From the NCBI GenBank assembly GCA_040756515.1, contig JBFLYW010000020.1, positions 1 to 64,000 of the forward strand: a stretch of 64,000 nucleotides of DNA. The letters run 5' to 3'. Below the pieces are notes generated by a model. It made no database searches. It was not told the origin of the DNA and worked only from the letters and a program-made list of their open reading frames with translations. The stretch's first letter is position 1; each line of letters opens with the position of its first letter. Origin of the DNA: DSXH01 sp020724325. Lineage in GTDB: Bacteria; Bacteroidota; Ignavibacteria; Ignavibacteriales; Melioribacteraceae. Positions 52,854 through 62,421 of this stretch are shown here, one piece after another. Made by a program: the position numbers and the translations under genes.

Positions 52854-54185
52854 ATGAGTAAAAGACCATCACTTAGCGAAAGAAAATTTATAAGTCCAGC
52901 AGTCGAAAGCATTATTCAAGAAGTATCTGTTTATATCAAAGATAAAGAGCTATCCTTACTTTTTGAAAATTGTTTTCCGAATACACTCGATACAACAGTC
53001 AATTATAAAATAAAAAACGGCAAACCGGATACTTATGTAATTACAGGTGATATTAATGCTATGTGGTTAAGAGATTCTTCAGCCCAAGTTTGGCCATATC
53101 TCCATTTTGTTAACCAAGATGAAAAATTAAAAGATCTGCTAAAAGGTGTGATAAACAGGCAGATGAAATCTATTTTAATTGACCCGTATGCTAATGCATT
53201 TAATGATGAAACAATTGGAAGTGAATGGGAAAAAGATTTAACTGAAATGAAGCCGGAAGTTCACGAGCGTAAATGGGAAATTGATTCACTCTGTTACCCA
53301 ATAAGATTAGCATATACTTTTTGGAAAACTACTAAAGACAATTCCTGTTTTGATTCTGAATGGTATGAAGCTTCAAAACTAATAATAGACACTTTTTGTG
53401 AGCAGCAGCGGAAAGAAAATATTGGCCCTTATAAGTTCGGCAGAGTTACTTCCTGGAGTACAGATACAGTCCCCGGTAACGGCTATGGAAACCCTATAAA
53501 GCCAATTGGTTTAATAGCTTCAACATTCAGACCTTCAGACGATGCAACTATATTTCCTTTTTTAGTACCTTCGAATTTTTTTGCAATTTTTTGTCTAAAA
53601 CAATTAGCCGAAATTTATCAAGAAATCTTTAATAACACTGAGTATGCCAGCAAGTGTATAATACTTGCAAATGAAATAGATGCAGCTATAATAGAATTTG
53701 CTGTAGCCGAACATCTAAATTTCGGAAAAATCTATGCGTATGAAGTGGACGGCTTTGGTAATAAATTATTTATGGATGATGCTAACATACCAAGTTTACT
53801 TTCACTTCCATATTTGGGATGCTGCAATTTAGAAGATGAAATCTACCAGAATACTAGAAAGTTTTTATTAAGTAATAACAATCCATATTACTTTGTAGGA
53901 AAAGCTGCAGAAGGAATTGGAAGCCCTCACACATTAGTAAATAGAATTTGGCCTATGAGTATAATAATGAGGGCACTTACAAGTAAAAATGAAGAAGAAA
54001 TTATTCAATGTCTTCATTTCTTAAAAAACACGCATGCAGATACGGGTTTCATGCACGAATCATTTAATAAAGATAATGCAAGTGATTTTACTCGAAGCTG
54101 GTTTGCATGGGCAAATTCCTTATTTGGCGAACTGATTCTGAAAATATATAATGAAAATCCGGAATTATTAAAACAACAATTTTAG
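52854..54185 (+). CDS. GH125 exo-alpha-1,6-mannosidase
   Basis: The 443-residue protein matches GH125 over its full length: DTYVITGDINAMWLRDSSAQ near residue 60-78, then WEIDSLCYPIRLAYTFWK, FRPSDDATIFPFLVPSNFFA (about 225-244), ANIPSLLSLPYLG, GIGSPHT and GFMHESFNKDNASDFTRSWF. The family releases alpha-1,6-linked mannose from N-glycan cores and yeast mannan. No signal peptide is present, so it is probably cytoplasmic and acts after import. It is followed at 2 bases by the longest possible frame of GH3, indicating tight co-transcription. Confidence 0.9.
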   Translation: MSKRPSLSERKFISPAVESIIQEVSVYIKDKELSLLFENCFPNTLDTTVNYKIKNGKPDTYVITGDINAMWLRDSSAQVWPYLHFVNQDEKLKDLLKGVINRQMKSILIDPYANAFNDETIGSEWEKDLTEMKPEVHERKWEIDSLCYPIRLAYTFWKTTKDNSCFDSEWYEASKLIIDTFCEQQRKENIGPYKFGRVTSWSTDTVPGNGYGNPIKPIGLIASTFRPSDDATIFPFLVPSNFFAIFCLKQLAEIYQEIFNNTEYASKCIILANEIDAAIIEFAVAEHLNFGKIYAYEVDGFGNKLFMDDANIPSLLSLPYLGCCNLEDEIYQNTRKFLLSNNNPYYFVGKAAEGIGSPHTLVNRIWPMSIIMRALTSKNEEEIIQCLHFLKNTHADTGFMHESFNKDNASDFTRSWFAWANSLFGELILKIYNENPELLKQQF

Positions 54186-54220
54186 GAATGCGTATTCTTA
54201 ACAGGTTTGAAGGCATGATC

Positions 54221-56809
54221 ATGAAAAAAAATATTTTAGCTGTAGTTATGTTTTTATTACCTTTTCTTCTTTTTGCCCAGGAAAATGCGCTTTATAAAAA
54301 TCCGGAGATGTCTATTGAACAAAGAGTAAATGACTTAGTCTCTAGAATGACACTTAAAGAAAAAATTTCACAAATGACACATAATTCAGCAGCAATAGAA
54401 CATCTTGGAATTCCGGAATATAATTGGTGGAACGAAGCATTACACGGTGTAGCAAGAAACGGAATAGCAACTGTATTTCCTCAGGCAATTGGATTGGCGG
54501 CTACATGGGATAGAGAATTGATGAATAAAATTGCAACCGTAATTTCTGATGAAGCTAGGGCTAAATATAATAAGGCAATTGCAAAGGGCGAAAGAGGAAT
54601 TTATCAAGGTATAACTCTTTGGGCGCCCAATATAAATATTTTTCGCGATCCGCGTTGGGGAAGAGGTATGGAAACCTATGGAGAAGACCCATATTTAACT
54701 GGTGAAATGGGAGTGCAATTCATTAAAGGTCTGCAAGGTAACCATCCAAAATATCTTAAAACAATTGCTACACCAAAACACTTTGCAGTTCACAGCGGTC
54801 CAGAAACTGAACGTCATAGCTTTAATGCTGTGGTCAGCGATTATGATTTAAGAGAAACATATTTACCACACTTTAAGAAAAGTATTATAGAGGGAAAAGC
54901 AAAAGCTGTAATGTGTGCATATAACAGACTTCTGGGTGATGCCTGTTGCGGAAGCGAACTGCTGCTTAAACAGATCCTTAGGGATGAATGGGACTTTGAT
55001 GGACTTGTAGTTTCGGATTGCTGGGCAGTATCTGATATATATAATTCACATAAAATAGTTAAAACGAGTGAAGAAGCAGCTGCATTAGCTGTTAAATCGG
55101 GTACGGATCTTGAGTGTGGAAATTCATATCCATCACTTTTGAATTCGATAAAAATGGGATTAATAACCGAAGATGAAATTGATATTTCCGTTAAAAGAAT
55201 TTTAAGTGCTCGTTTTAAACTTGGCATGTTCGATCCGCCTGAAATGGTTCCATTTTCTGAGCTTAAGAAAATTGACACAAAAGAAAATAAAAAAGTTGCT
55301 TTGGAAGCAGCTCGGAAATCGATTGTGCTTTTAAAAAATTCAAATAACATCCTTCCATTAAAAAAGAGTATTAGAAAAGTTGCTGTTCTAGGTCCAAATG
55401 CAGACGATGTAGATGTATTACTCGGAAATTATAACGGATTCCCATCTAATCCAGTTACTCCGCTGCAAGGAATAAAGAATAAAATTGGTCGTTCAAAAGT
55501 AATTTATGAACGGGGTTGCGATCTTGCTGAAGGAATGCCTTCTTTTCTGGTAATAGATAGTAAGTTCTTATACACTTCTTTTAGCAGAGAAAAAAGAGGA
55601 TTGATAGGGGAATATTTTGACAACAGCGATTTTAAAGGTAAACCTGTTTTTACAAGAGTAGACAGCAAAATCGACTTTGCTTGGTGGGATGCTTCCCCAA
55701 GCAAACAAATTGACCCTGATAATTATGGTGTAAGATGGACAGGTGTTTTAATACCAGAGAAATCTGGCAGGTATTTTATTGGCGGGTACGGATTTAATGG
55801 GTTTAAAATTTACATTGAAGACACACTGTTTGTTAGGTTTGATGGCGAATTTGATCCGGTTAAAACATATAAAGAAATTGAACTTATTGCCGGGAAAACA
55901 TATAAAATAAAAGTTGAGTTTTATAAGAAACTGAGGTATTCGTTTATGCAGCTTATATGGAATTTTCCGGATGAAATGCTTGGACAAAGAGCTGTTGATG
56001 CAGTAAAGAAATCGGATGTAGTTATTTTAGTAATGGGGCTGTCGCCCCGCCTTGAAGGCGAAGCAATGAAAATTGATATAAAAGGATTCAAAGGTGGTGA
56101 TCGTCTTACTCTCGATTTGCCCGAAATACAATCAAACTTTATTAAGAAAGTTTATTCTCTTGGCAAACCAATTGTACTTGTACTTTTAAATGGAAGCGCT
56201 GTTTCTATTAACTGGGAAAACGAAAACTTACCTGCGATAATAGAAGCTTGGTATCCCGGGCAATCTGGAGGAGATGCAATAGCAGATATTCTATTCGGGG
56301 ATTATAATCCATCTGGCAGACTTCCAATAACATTTTACAAGTCAGTCGAGCAGTTACCAGCATTTAATGATTATAATATGACTGGCAGAACCTATCGATA
56401 TTTTAACGATGAGCCTCTATTTCCGTTTGGATTCGGACTAAGCTATACATCATTTCTCTACAAAAATATAAAGTTGAACAGAGATGAAATAAAATCTGAT
56501 GAATCGGCTTTGCTATATGTTGAAGTACAAAATACTGGAAAAATTTCAGGGGAGGAAGTTGTTCAACTCTACGTTAAATCTGAAGATGATAATAAAACGA
56601 TAAAAACGTTAAAAGATTTTAAACGGGTCAGGTTAGAACCCGGAGAAACTAAAGAAATTGTTTTTGAAATTACACCAGAAAAATTATCAAGATGGATTGA
56701 TGGGAAAGGTTTTAGTGTTGTTCCGGGCTTCTATTTATTAATGGCAGGATCATCTTCTGCCAACAAAGATTTAATAAGTATCCACTTAAAAGTAGATTCA
56801 AATGATTAG
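54221..56809 (+). CDS. Exported GH3 beta-glycosidase with PA14 insertion
   Basis: I prefer ATG 54221 (GAAGG seven bases upstream, then signal peptide MKKNILAVVMFLLPFLLFAQ); ATG 54188 would add 11 residues in front. The 862-residue protein has the GH3 N-terminal barrel (WWNEALHGVARNG, nucleophile D266 in GLVVSDCW) and the C-terminal alpha/beta domain interrupted by a PA14 domain (GLIGEYFDNSDF ... GVRWTGVLIPEKSGRYFIGG). A fibronectin-like end follows (FPFGFGLSYTSF ... GEEVVQLYV). Layout is that of beta-glucosidases and beta-xylosidases. In this cluster a beta-GlcNAc or beta-mannose role is possible but unproven. Confidence 0.88.
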   Translation: MKKNILAVVMFLLPFLLFAQENALYKNPEMSIEQRVNDLVSRMTLKEKISQMTHNSAAIEHLGIPEYNWWNEALHGVARNGIATVFPQAIGLAATWDRELMNKIATVISDEARAKYNKAIAKGERGIYQGITLWAPNINIFRDPRWGRGMETYGEDPYLTGEMGVQFIKGLQGNHPKYLKTIATPKHFAVHSGPETERHSFNAVVSDYDLRETYLPHFKKSIIEGKAKAVMCAYNRLLGDACCGSELLLKQILRDEWDFDGLVVSDCWAVSDIYNSHKIVKTSEEAAALAVKSGTDLECGNSYPSLLNSIKMGLITEDEIDISVKRILSARFKLGMFDPPEMVPFSELKKIDTKENKKVALEAARKSIVLLKNSNNILPLKKSIRKVAVLGPNADDVDVLLGNYNGFPSNPVTPLQGIKNKIGRSKVIYERGCDLAEGMPSFLVIDSKFLYTSFSREKRGLIGEYFDNSDFKGKPVFTRVDSKIDFAWWDASPSKQIDPDNYGVRWTGVLIPEKSGRYFIGGYGFNGFKIYIEDTLFVRFDGEFDPVKTYKEIELIAGKTYKIKVEFYKKLRYSFMQLIWNFPDEMLGQRAVDAVKKSDVVILVMGLSPRLEGEAMKIDIKGFKGGDRLTLDLPEIQSNFIKKVYSLGKPIVLVLLNGSAVSINWENENLPAIIEAWYPGQSGGDAIADILFGDYNPSGRLPITFYKSVEQLPAFNDYNMTGRTYRYFNDEPLFPFGFGLSYTSFLYKNIKLNRDEIKSDESALLYVEVQNTGKISGEEVVQLYVKSEDDNKTIKTLKDFKRVRLEPGETKEIVFEITPEKLSRWIDGKGFSVVPGFYLLMAGSSSANKDLISIHLKVDSND

Positions 56810-56831
56810 AAAAGATTACTGATCAATTCTA

Positions 56832-57035
56832 TTGAAGGTGAAGTGGAAAATCAATAGTTGGCTGACTGGGTCAGACAAAGAATTACTTCATCAGTTCAAA
56901 AATCTGGGAAAAAAATTAATTTTCTATTCTTATAAATTGTTATGGGTTATAGGCTTCGTTTTATGTTGCATTTTATTTTTTATTGGTTTATTTTTCTTTT
57001 GTAAAAACAAAGCGATGAAAAGCAACCAGTTCTGA
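56832..57035 (+). CDS. Possible small membrane protein
   Basis: A 67-codon frame with a TTG start lies between the GH3 and TonB receptor genes. Its N-terminal half is basic and its C-terminal half is one clear membrane helix (LLWVIGFVLCCILFFIGLFF) with a short basic tail. No good Shine-Dalgarno is visible and no family is recognised. It may be a real small inner-membrane protein or chance coding in A+T-rich DNA. Confidence 0.3.
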   Translation: MKVKWKINSWLTGSDKELLHQFKNLGKKLIFYSYKLLWVIGFVLCCILFFIGLFFFCKNKAMKSNQF

Positions 57036-57070
57036 AATTATTAAAAGAGAATTAGATGAAGGAGAGAAAT

Positions 57071-60037
57071 ATGACTGACAATAGAAGTCAAATGTTAATA
57101 CTGCTTCTTCTTTTTATCCCAATTTTTAGTGTCACTTTATTTGCTCAAAGAAGTGGAGCATTAAAAGGTACTGTTAGAGATTCTCAAACAAAAGAAGTAT
57201 TACCTTTTACAAACGTTTTTATAGTTGGAACAAGTATTGGTGCCGCTACAGATATGGATGGGGAATATAGTATAAGAAATATACCCCCTGGTAAATATAC
57301 CCTTTCTGCAACATACGTTGGTTATCAGCAAATGGAAATTCCCGTAGAGATTTTTGAAGGCAAAACAACTGTGTGCGATATTATGTTGAGACCCGATGTT
57401 ATAGAAGGTGAAACTATCTTGATTACTGCTCAAGCTGAAGGACAGATGGCAGCAATCAATGAACAGCTCTCTTCAATACCAATTAAAAATGTAGTGTCTT
57501 TAGCAAGAATTCAAGAACTTCCTGATGCTAATGCAGCAGAATCGGTAGGAAGGCTTCCAGGTGTCTCGCTTATACGAACCGGTGGGGAAGGTGCAAAGGT
57601 TGTTGTTCGCGGGCTCTCACCTCAGTACAATCGTGTTACTATTGACGGTGTAGAACTTCCTGCAAATAGTGCATCCAGTGATATTGCTGATCATAAATCA
57701 GAATATCGTTCCGGCGATGAACTTTCACTTACCGGAGATAGAGCCACTGATCTTAGTATGATCTCTTCCAATATGCTTGGTGGTATTGAAGTTATTAAAG
57801 CAATTACACCAGATATGGATGCTACTATAATAGGTGGTGTAATAAATTTCACAATGAGAAAAGCCGTTAAAACGGATGTTGTCCTGCCAAAGTTTGAAGT
57901 TCTTAGCCAAGGTTCTTATAACGGCTTAAAGGAAACTGGTAGAGATTATAAATTTGTTGGCTCTTATGAACAACGATTTTTCGATGACAAATTCGGAATC
58001 TTTGCCCAGGCTTCAATCGAAAATAGAAATCTAAGCGCAAACGAACTTGGTGCAGATTACAATTTTACCGGCAGACTACTTGCAACTGACGAAGGCGACC
58101 CTGAATTCCAAACTATGGGTTTGAAAGATGTTTTAAGAGAGCGCGACCGTTATGGAGCTACTTTTGTGTTCGATTATACTTATGAAACGGGAAATATCGG
58201 TTTTATGAATTTCTTCAGCAGAAGTGAAACCAACAATATTACTAGAGAAGAATCCTATTATTTGTTGGATGATGATGCTTATTATAGAGCATCAAACTCG
58301 GATGCAAAATTAGATGCTTTTAGTAATCTATTAAGTATTAAACAAACCGTTGGTAATGTTGGCATTGATTTGAAACTTTCTCATTCTTATTCCGGCAATA
58401 ATATACCTGATGAAGTAAGATTTAATTTCTGGCAGAACGGAGTAGGATTTATTGGCAAATATAGTTTCTTGAAATATAAATCTCCTAAAGAAGTTTCCTC
58501 TCATGTAGTTCACAATTTAGAGAACGCAGTTTTTTTTGATATCTCGAATGTTTTAAGTACTACAAAGGATAGAACACTAAATGGCACTATCGATTTATAT
58601 ACAGATTTTGTTATTACCAAGGATATAACAAGCAAAATTAAAGTTGGTGGAGCATATAATTATAGAGACCGCTCTTATGTATATGAGCAAAGTAACGGCT
58701 CGGTGTTTTATGATGATGGAGGTCAGGTATTGGCATCAATTTTAAGAGTCTTTCCACAATTTGGAACATCAATAACTTTTTCGGATTTGATTGATAAAGA
58801 GTATAGCTATGGAAATTTCTTGAAAGGAGATTACAAACTTAGCTCTCCGCTTGACGTAAACTTAATGCTTAGAGTAATGGATGTAGCAAAAAAGAATCCT
58901 GGTGTTGGCACAGGAGGCGGTTATAAAAGAAATAAATTCTCTTCAATCTATTATGATTATTCCGGTAATGAAACCCGAAGCGCAGTTTATGGAATGACAA
59001 CCATTAATCTTGGTCAAATGTTTACAATTGTTCCCGGGCTTCGTTATCAAAATTTAACCACCGAATATTCAGGTATCCGCGCACTCCAAATTCCTGGTGA
59101 TATACAATATTCAAATGTTACTGAAAAAGTATCGCATGGCTACTTTTTGCCCATGGTTCATTTCCGATTTAAACCTTTGACATGGTTTCAGTTTCATTTC
59201 GCATATACAAATACTTTGAACTATCCTGATTATAATACAATTATACCACGTTATTATATTGGTACAAATTTTGTGTTGTATAATAATCACAAACTTAAAC
59301 CTGCTACTTCGGAAAACTTTGATGTTTTCCTTTCATTTTATAGTAACCAAATCGGGCTGTTTTCTGTTGGCGGCTTTAAGAAGAAAATAGAAGGGCTAAT
59401 TCTTCCCTCTAAGAGCTATCCAAAAGATTTTAGTGCTTACCCTGAATTGTTTGATATTATGAAAAACAAAACAGAAACATATTCGTTGTTAACATATATT
59501 AATAGCCCAATTGATATTGACGTTTTGGGATTAGAAACAGAATGGCAAACCAACTTTTGGTATCTGCCAGAACCTTTTAACGGCTTAGTCTTAAATGTTA
59601 ATTACACACATATTTTTTCAGAAGCAAATTACCCCAAATCTCATCTGGTTACTTATTTGGATGAAAATTGGGTACAGCAAACCTATTCTGTAGATACTTT
59701 TTATACTTCGCGTTTGTTATATCAACCAAATGATATTATCAATATAGCGCTTGGATATGATTACCGCGGTTTTTCTATGCGTGTTTCGATGCTTTATCAG
59801 GATAACATTTTTAAGAGACCAGATTTTTGGTATCAAAATAGAATTCATTCTGATAAATATATTCGCTTTGACTTTTCGGCAAAACAAATGCTCCCTTGGT
59901 ATGGTATCCAGGTCTATTTCAATCTGAATAATATAGGCAGTGAGGATGATGTAGATATAAATCAGAAAACTGGGCATACAACTTTACAACAAAGTTATGG
60001 TATGTCAGCAGATTTAGGTTTACGAATAAAGCTTTAG
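57071..60037 (+). CDS. SusC-like/TonB-dependent receptor
   Basis: ATG 57071 is chosen because AAGGAG lies 7 bases upstream; ATG 57056 would add five residues. The 988-residue protein has a signal peptide (LILLLLFIPIFSVTLFAQ) and a carboxypeptidase-regulatory-like domain (GALKGTVRDSQTKEVLPFTN). The plug contains ELPDANAAESVGRLPGVSLI and VVVRGLSPQYNRVTIDGVEL, and the barrel ends MSADLGLRIKL. It should import an oligosaccharide across the outer membrane using TonB energy. No SusD-like lipoprotein is encoded nearby, so it is not a normal SusCD pair. It follows the GH3 gene and precedes a secreted beta-helix protein. Confidence 0.88.
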   Translation: MTDNRSQMLILLLLFIPIFSVTLFAQRSGALKGTVRDSQTKEVLPFTNVFIVGTSIGAATDMDGEYSIRNIPPGKYTLSATYVGYQQMEIPVEIFEGKTTVCDIMLRPDVIEGETILITAQAEGQMAAINEQLSSIPIKNVVSLARIQELPDANAAESVGRLPGVSLIRTGGEGAKVVVRGLSPQYNRVTIDGVELPANSASSDIADHKSEYRSGDELSLTGDRATDLSMISSNMLGGIEVIKAITPDMDATIIGGVINFTMRKAVKTDVVLPKFEVLSQGSYNGLKETGRDYKFVGSYEQRFFDDKFGIFAQASIENRNLSANELGADYNFTGRLLATDEGDPEFQTMGLKDVLRERDRYGATFVFDYTYETGNIGFMNFFSRSETNNITREESYYLLDDDAYYRASNSDAKLDAFSNLLSIKQTVGNVGIDLKLSHSYSGNNIPDEVRFNFWQNGVGFIGKYSFLKYKSPKEVSSHVVHNLENAVFFDISNVLSTTKDRTLNGTIDLYTDFVITKDITSKIKVGGAYNYRDRSYVYEQSNGSVFYDDGGQVLASILRVFPQFGTSITFSDLIDKEYSYGNFLKGDYKLSSPLDVNLMLRVMDVAKKNPGVGTGGGYKRNKFSSIYYDYSGNETRSAVYGMTTINLGQMFTIVPGLRYQNLTTEYSGIRALQIPGDIQYSNVTEKVSHGYFLPMVHFRFKPLTWFQFHFAYTNTLNYPDYNTIIPRYYIGTNFVLYNNHKLKPATSENFDVFLSFYSNQIGLFSVGGFKKKIEGLILPSKSYPKDFSAYPELFDIMKNKTETYSLLTYINSPIDIDVLGLETEWQTNFWYLPEPFNGLVLNVNYTHIFSEANYPKSHLVTYLDENWVQQTYSVDTFYTSRLLYQPNDIINIALGYDYRGFSMRVSMLYQDNIFKRPDFWYQNRIHSDKYIRFDFSAKQMLPWYGIQVYFNLNNIGSEDDVDINQKTGHTTLQQSYGMSADLGLRIKL

Positions 60038-60395
60038 AAATATTTAATTGAAAAACACACAATAGATGAGAGAGGTATGAGTCTATTAATAGTGTATAAC
60101 TATAATTTAAAGTGTAAAATTAATTCTATGGAGGTGTTAAAAATAATCGAAGGGTAAAATGTTTTATAATACCCAAATTTGGAGTTCCTTATTTCTATTT
60201 GCAAAACCTTAAGTAACAAAATTAATCAAGGAAGAGAATAGGCATTTTACGAAAACAGAAATAGGACAGCGTTCGCACCGCTGCCCTATTTGAAAAAAGA
60301 ATAACCAACTTACCTAGTATAGCAACCTAAGAGCAAACTAATGCTGCGGCTATTCTCTTTGTAAAAATAACATTTTTTATCGTAAGGAGAATCAA
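60038..60395. other. Gene-free spacer with a terminator-like hairpin
   Basis: No gene is supported between the receptor and the beta-helix protein. A hairpin at 60260-60290 is described separately. GTAAGGAG just before 60396 is the ribosome-binding site of the next gene. Confidence 0.5.
60260..60290 (+). terminator. Hairpin in the receptor/beta-helix spacer
   Basis: A 12-bp stem with one G-T pair (AATAGGACAGCG at 60260-60271; CGCTGCCCTATT at 60279-60290) closes a 7-base loop. On the plus strand it is followed by TGAAAAAAG rather than a T-run, so it may be an mRNA 3'-end or processing hairpin. Confidence 0.45.
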
Positions 60396-62165
60396 ATGAA
60401 AAGATTGCTATTTTTTATTTTCTTAGTTGTAACGGCTCTTATTTTTACGGTTCCTACCAATGTTTCAGCACAAACTCCAGATACTGTTTATATACCTGGT
60501 GCTCAATCGCTGAATATTAGCCATATTATTAATGCGGATACTTCTCTTACAAGACACCGCGTTTATAAATTGGACCGTGGAGCTATCTATTATATCGTAA
60601 AAGCATTTGAGATTACAAGCTCGCGTACCTTTGTTGCAACAGGTGATCCAACAAAGAGACCACCAGTATTAGCTCCAGCTATTCTCGCAGATAATTCTTC
60701 TGAGGAATGGTTTTTTAAGCTTACAAAGCCCGGTATCAAAGTAGAACTGAACGATCTATATTTACTTTCAATGCGTTCAGATAAGAAAACTTTGGGTTGG
60801 AGCAGAGCTATTCATATTGGAGCTAATAACGTTTCATTAAAAATGAGAAGAGTAGTTTTAGATGGTTTTACTGAAGCAGGTATTCGTGTTGATGGTTCCG
60901 ATTTTTATAAACTTGACGTTCAAGACTGCCATTTTAGAAATTTTATACACTCTACTTCATATTTTGGAGGTCAACCGTATCTTTCCGGTTTCATGGATCA
61001 TCCTGAAAGTGTAGTTTTTATTAATAATACCTTTTTTGCATGCAACTCTTATATCTTTTCTATAAGAGGATACGACAAGAATTCAGTTTTCAAACATAAT
61101 ACTTTAGTATATGGTGTAGTTAATCCATTTTTAACAGACCGTGCTTCAAATCTTCATATTAATGATAATCTCTTTTATGCTGTTCATGCCTGGGGAGGCG
61201 ACCCAGAGCAAATTAACGGAAGCTGGTTAGGCAATTATCCCGATACAACTGCATCCAGTATTTTACATATTAGAGTAGGCGGAAGGTACCACAATAAATG
61301 GGATGTTGCAGGACCGGAACAATATACAGATGCAGCAAATGGTATTACTGCCGATTTGTTTGCTCCAAACAAAAGAGTAGTAAAAGCAATAGGCAATGCC
61401 ATTTTTTATCCGACAAAATTGTTAGATTATTATACAAAATGGAACGATACAGTTAAAGTAAAAGATAGTGTTGCTATGATTAGCGGAGGCAAACAGTTTG
61501 TTACGCGCAAACTTCCATTTGCGTATTGGCTGAATGATGTACGTAAGGGTGTTATCGATTCTCTTACAAAATCAAAATCAACTAAGTATACACCTTTTGC
61601 AACTTTTGCAAATAATATCGAAAATCAAGACCCCGGATTTACTAGTACAAGTGTTGTTGCCCATCTTGATAATTTAATTGCCTACGTTAACCGTATTGCA
61701 ACAAGAAAGCTTGATAATCCTTGGCACTATGAACTCAACTTTCCGCCTAAATGGCCGGTGCCTGAAAATCTGGCTTATTCAAATACAGCTTTGCAAAACG
61801 CTGCATCAGATGGATTTGCTGTTGGAGACTTAAACTGGTTCCCTTCTCAAAAGCAGCAATGGTTGTTAACTGATGTAAGATCGGAGAAACCAATTATTCC
61901 AACTGAATTTATACTTGAACAAAACTATCCGAATCCATTTAACCCAACTACTACAATTAAATTCAGTGTTCCTAAGACCGGATACTATACCTTAAGAGTA
62001 TTCAATGTTTTAGGTCAAGAAGTAGCAAAATTACTCAACGGGCAACTTAACCCAGGTCTACATGAAGCCGTGTTTGATGCTTCTAATTTCGGTTCAGGAG
62101 TATATTTCTATAATCTTTCCGGTAGCGATATTAATATTACAAAGAAGATGATGCTTTTAAAATAA
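60396..62165 (+). CDS. Secreted parallel beta-helix protein with type IX sorting domain
   Basis: The 589-residue protein has a signal peptide (VTALIFTVPTNVSAQ). The central region resembles a right-handed beta-helix (about residues 60-300), with repeated hydrophobic-Asn/Asp rungs such as KMRRVVLDGFTEAGIRVDGS and FINNTFFACNSYIFSIRGYD. The C-terminal sorting domain is LEQNYPNPFNPTTTIKFSVP ... GVYFYNLSG ... KKMMLLK. Beta-helix proteins in glycan loci are often polysaccharide lyases, hydrolases or binding proteins; no catalytic residues can be named. The sorting domain indicates surface delivery by the type IX system. Confidence 0.75.
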   Translation: MKRLLFFIFLVVTALIFTVPTNVSAQTPDTVYIPGAQSLNISHIINADTSLTRHRVYKLDRGAIYYIVKAFEITSSRTFVATGDPTKRPPVLAPAILADNSSEEWFFKLTKPGIKVELNDLYLLSMRSDKKTLGWSRAIHIGANNVSLKMRRVVLDGFTEAGIRVDGSDFYKLDVQDCHFRNFIHSTSYFGGQPYLSGFMDHPESVVFINNTFFACNSYIFSIRGYDKNSVFKHNTLVYGVVNPFLTDRASNLHINDNLFYAVHAWGGDPEQINGSWLGNYPDTTASSILHIRVGGRYHNKWDVAGPEQYTDAANGITADLFAPNKRVVKAIGNAIFYPTKLLDYYTKWNDTVKVKDSVAMISGGKQFVTRKLPFAYWLNDVRKGVIDSLTKSKSTKYTPFATFANNIENQDPGFTSTSVVAHLDNLIAYVNRIATRKLDNPWHYELNFPPKWPVPENLAYSNTALQNAASDGFAVGDLNWFPSQKQQWLLTDVRSEKPIIPTEFILEQNYPNPFNPTTTIKFSVPKTGYYTLRVFNVLGQEVAKLLNGQLNPGLHEAVFDASNFGSGVYFYNLSGSDINITKKMMLLK

Positions 62166-62179
62166 TTTCACTTTTTTTT

Positions 62180-62216
62180 GCAGCCGGTATCAATTAACAC
62201 CGGCTGCTTCTTTTTA
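62180..62216 (+). terminator. Rho-independent terminator, possibly bidirectional
   Basis: A perfect 9-bp G+C-rich stem (GCAGCCGGT, 62180-62188; ACCGGCTGC, 62199-62207) is followed by TTCTTTTT. On the other side a run of T precedes the stem, giving weaker features for the minus strand. It ends the beta-helix gene transcript. Confidence 0.85.
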
Positions 62217-62421
62217 AAATGACTTCTACTTTTATTAATTCTATAAATTATAAAATTTATTTTGAATAGTGCTCTCCTTAGAGGGTATATTGCGAATAAG
62301 AGATTCCTGAACAAATCCAATGAATAGTTTTTCTTTTATATATCCGGCTGTTTCTTATATTATAACTATAATTATTCTGAATCTACTAAAGTCATTTACT
62401 TAAAAAAATGTGTGGTAAAAA

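Noticed and set aside
54841..55350. 169-codon minus-strand frame inside the GH3 gene
   Set aside because: It is antisense to conserved GH3 sequence, serine- and leucine-rich from codon complementarity, and has no motif.
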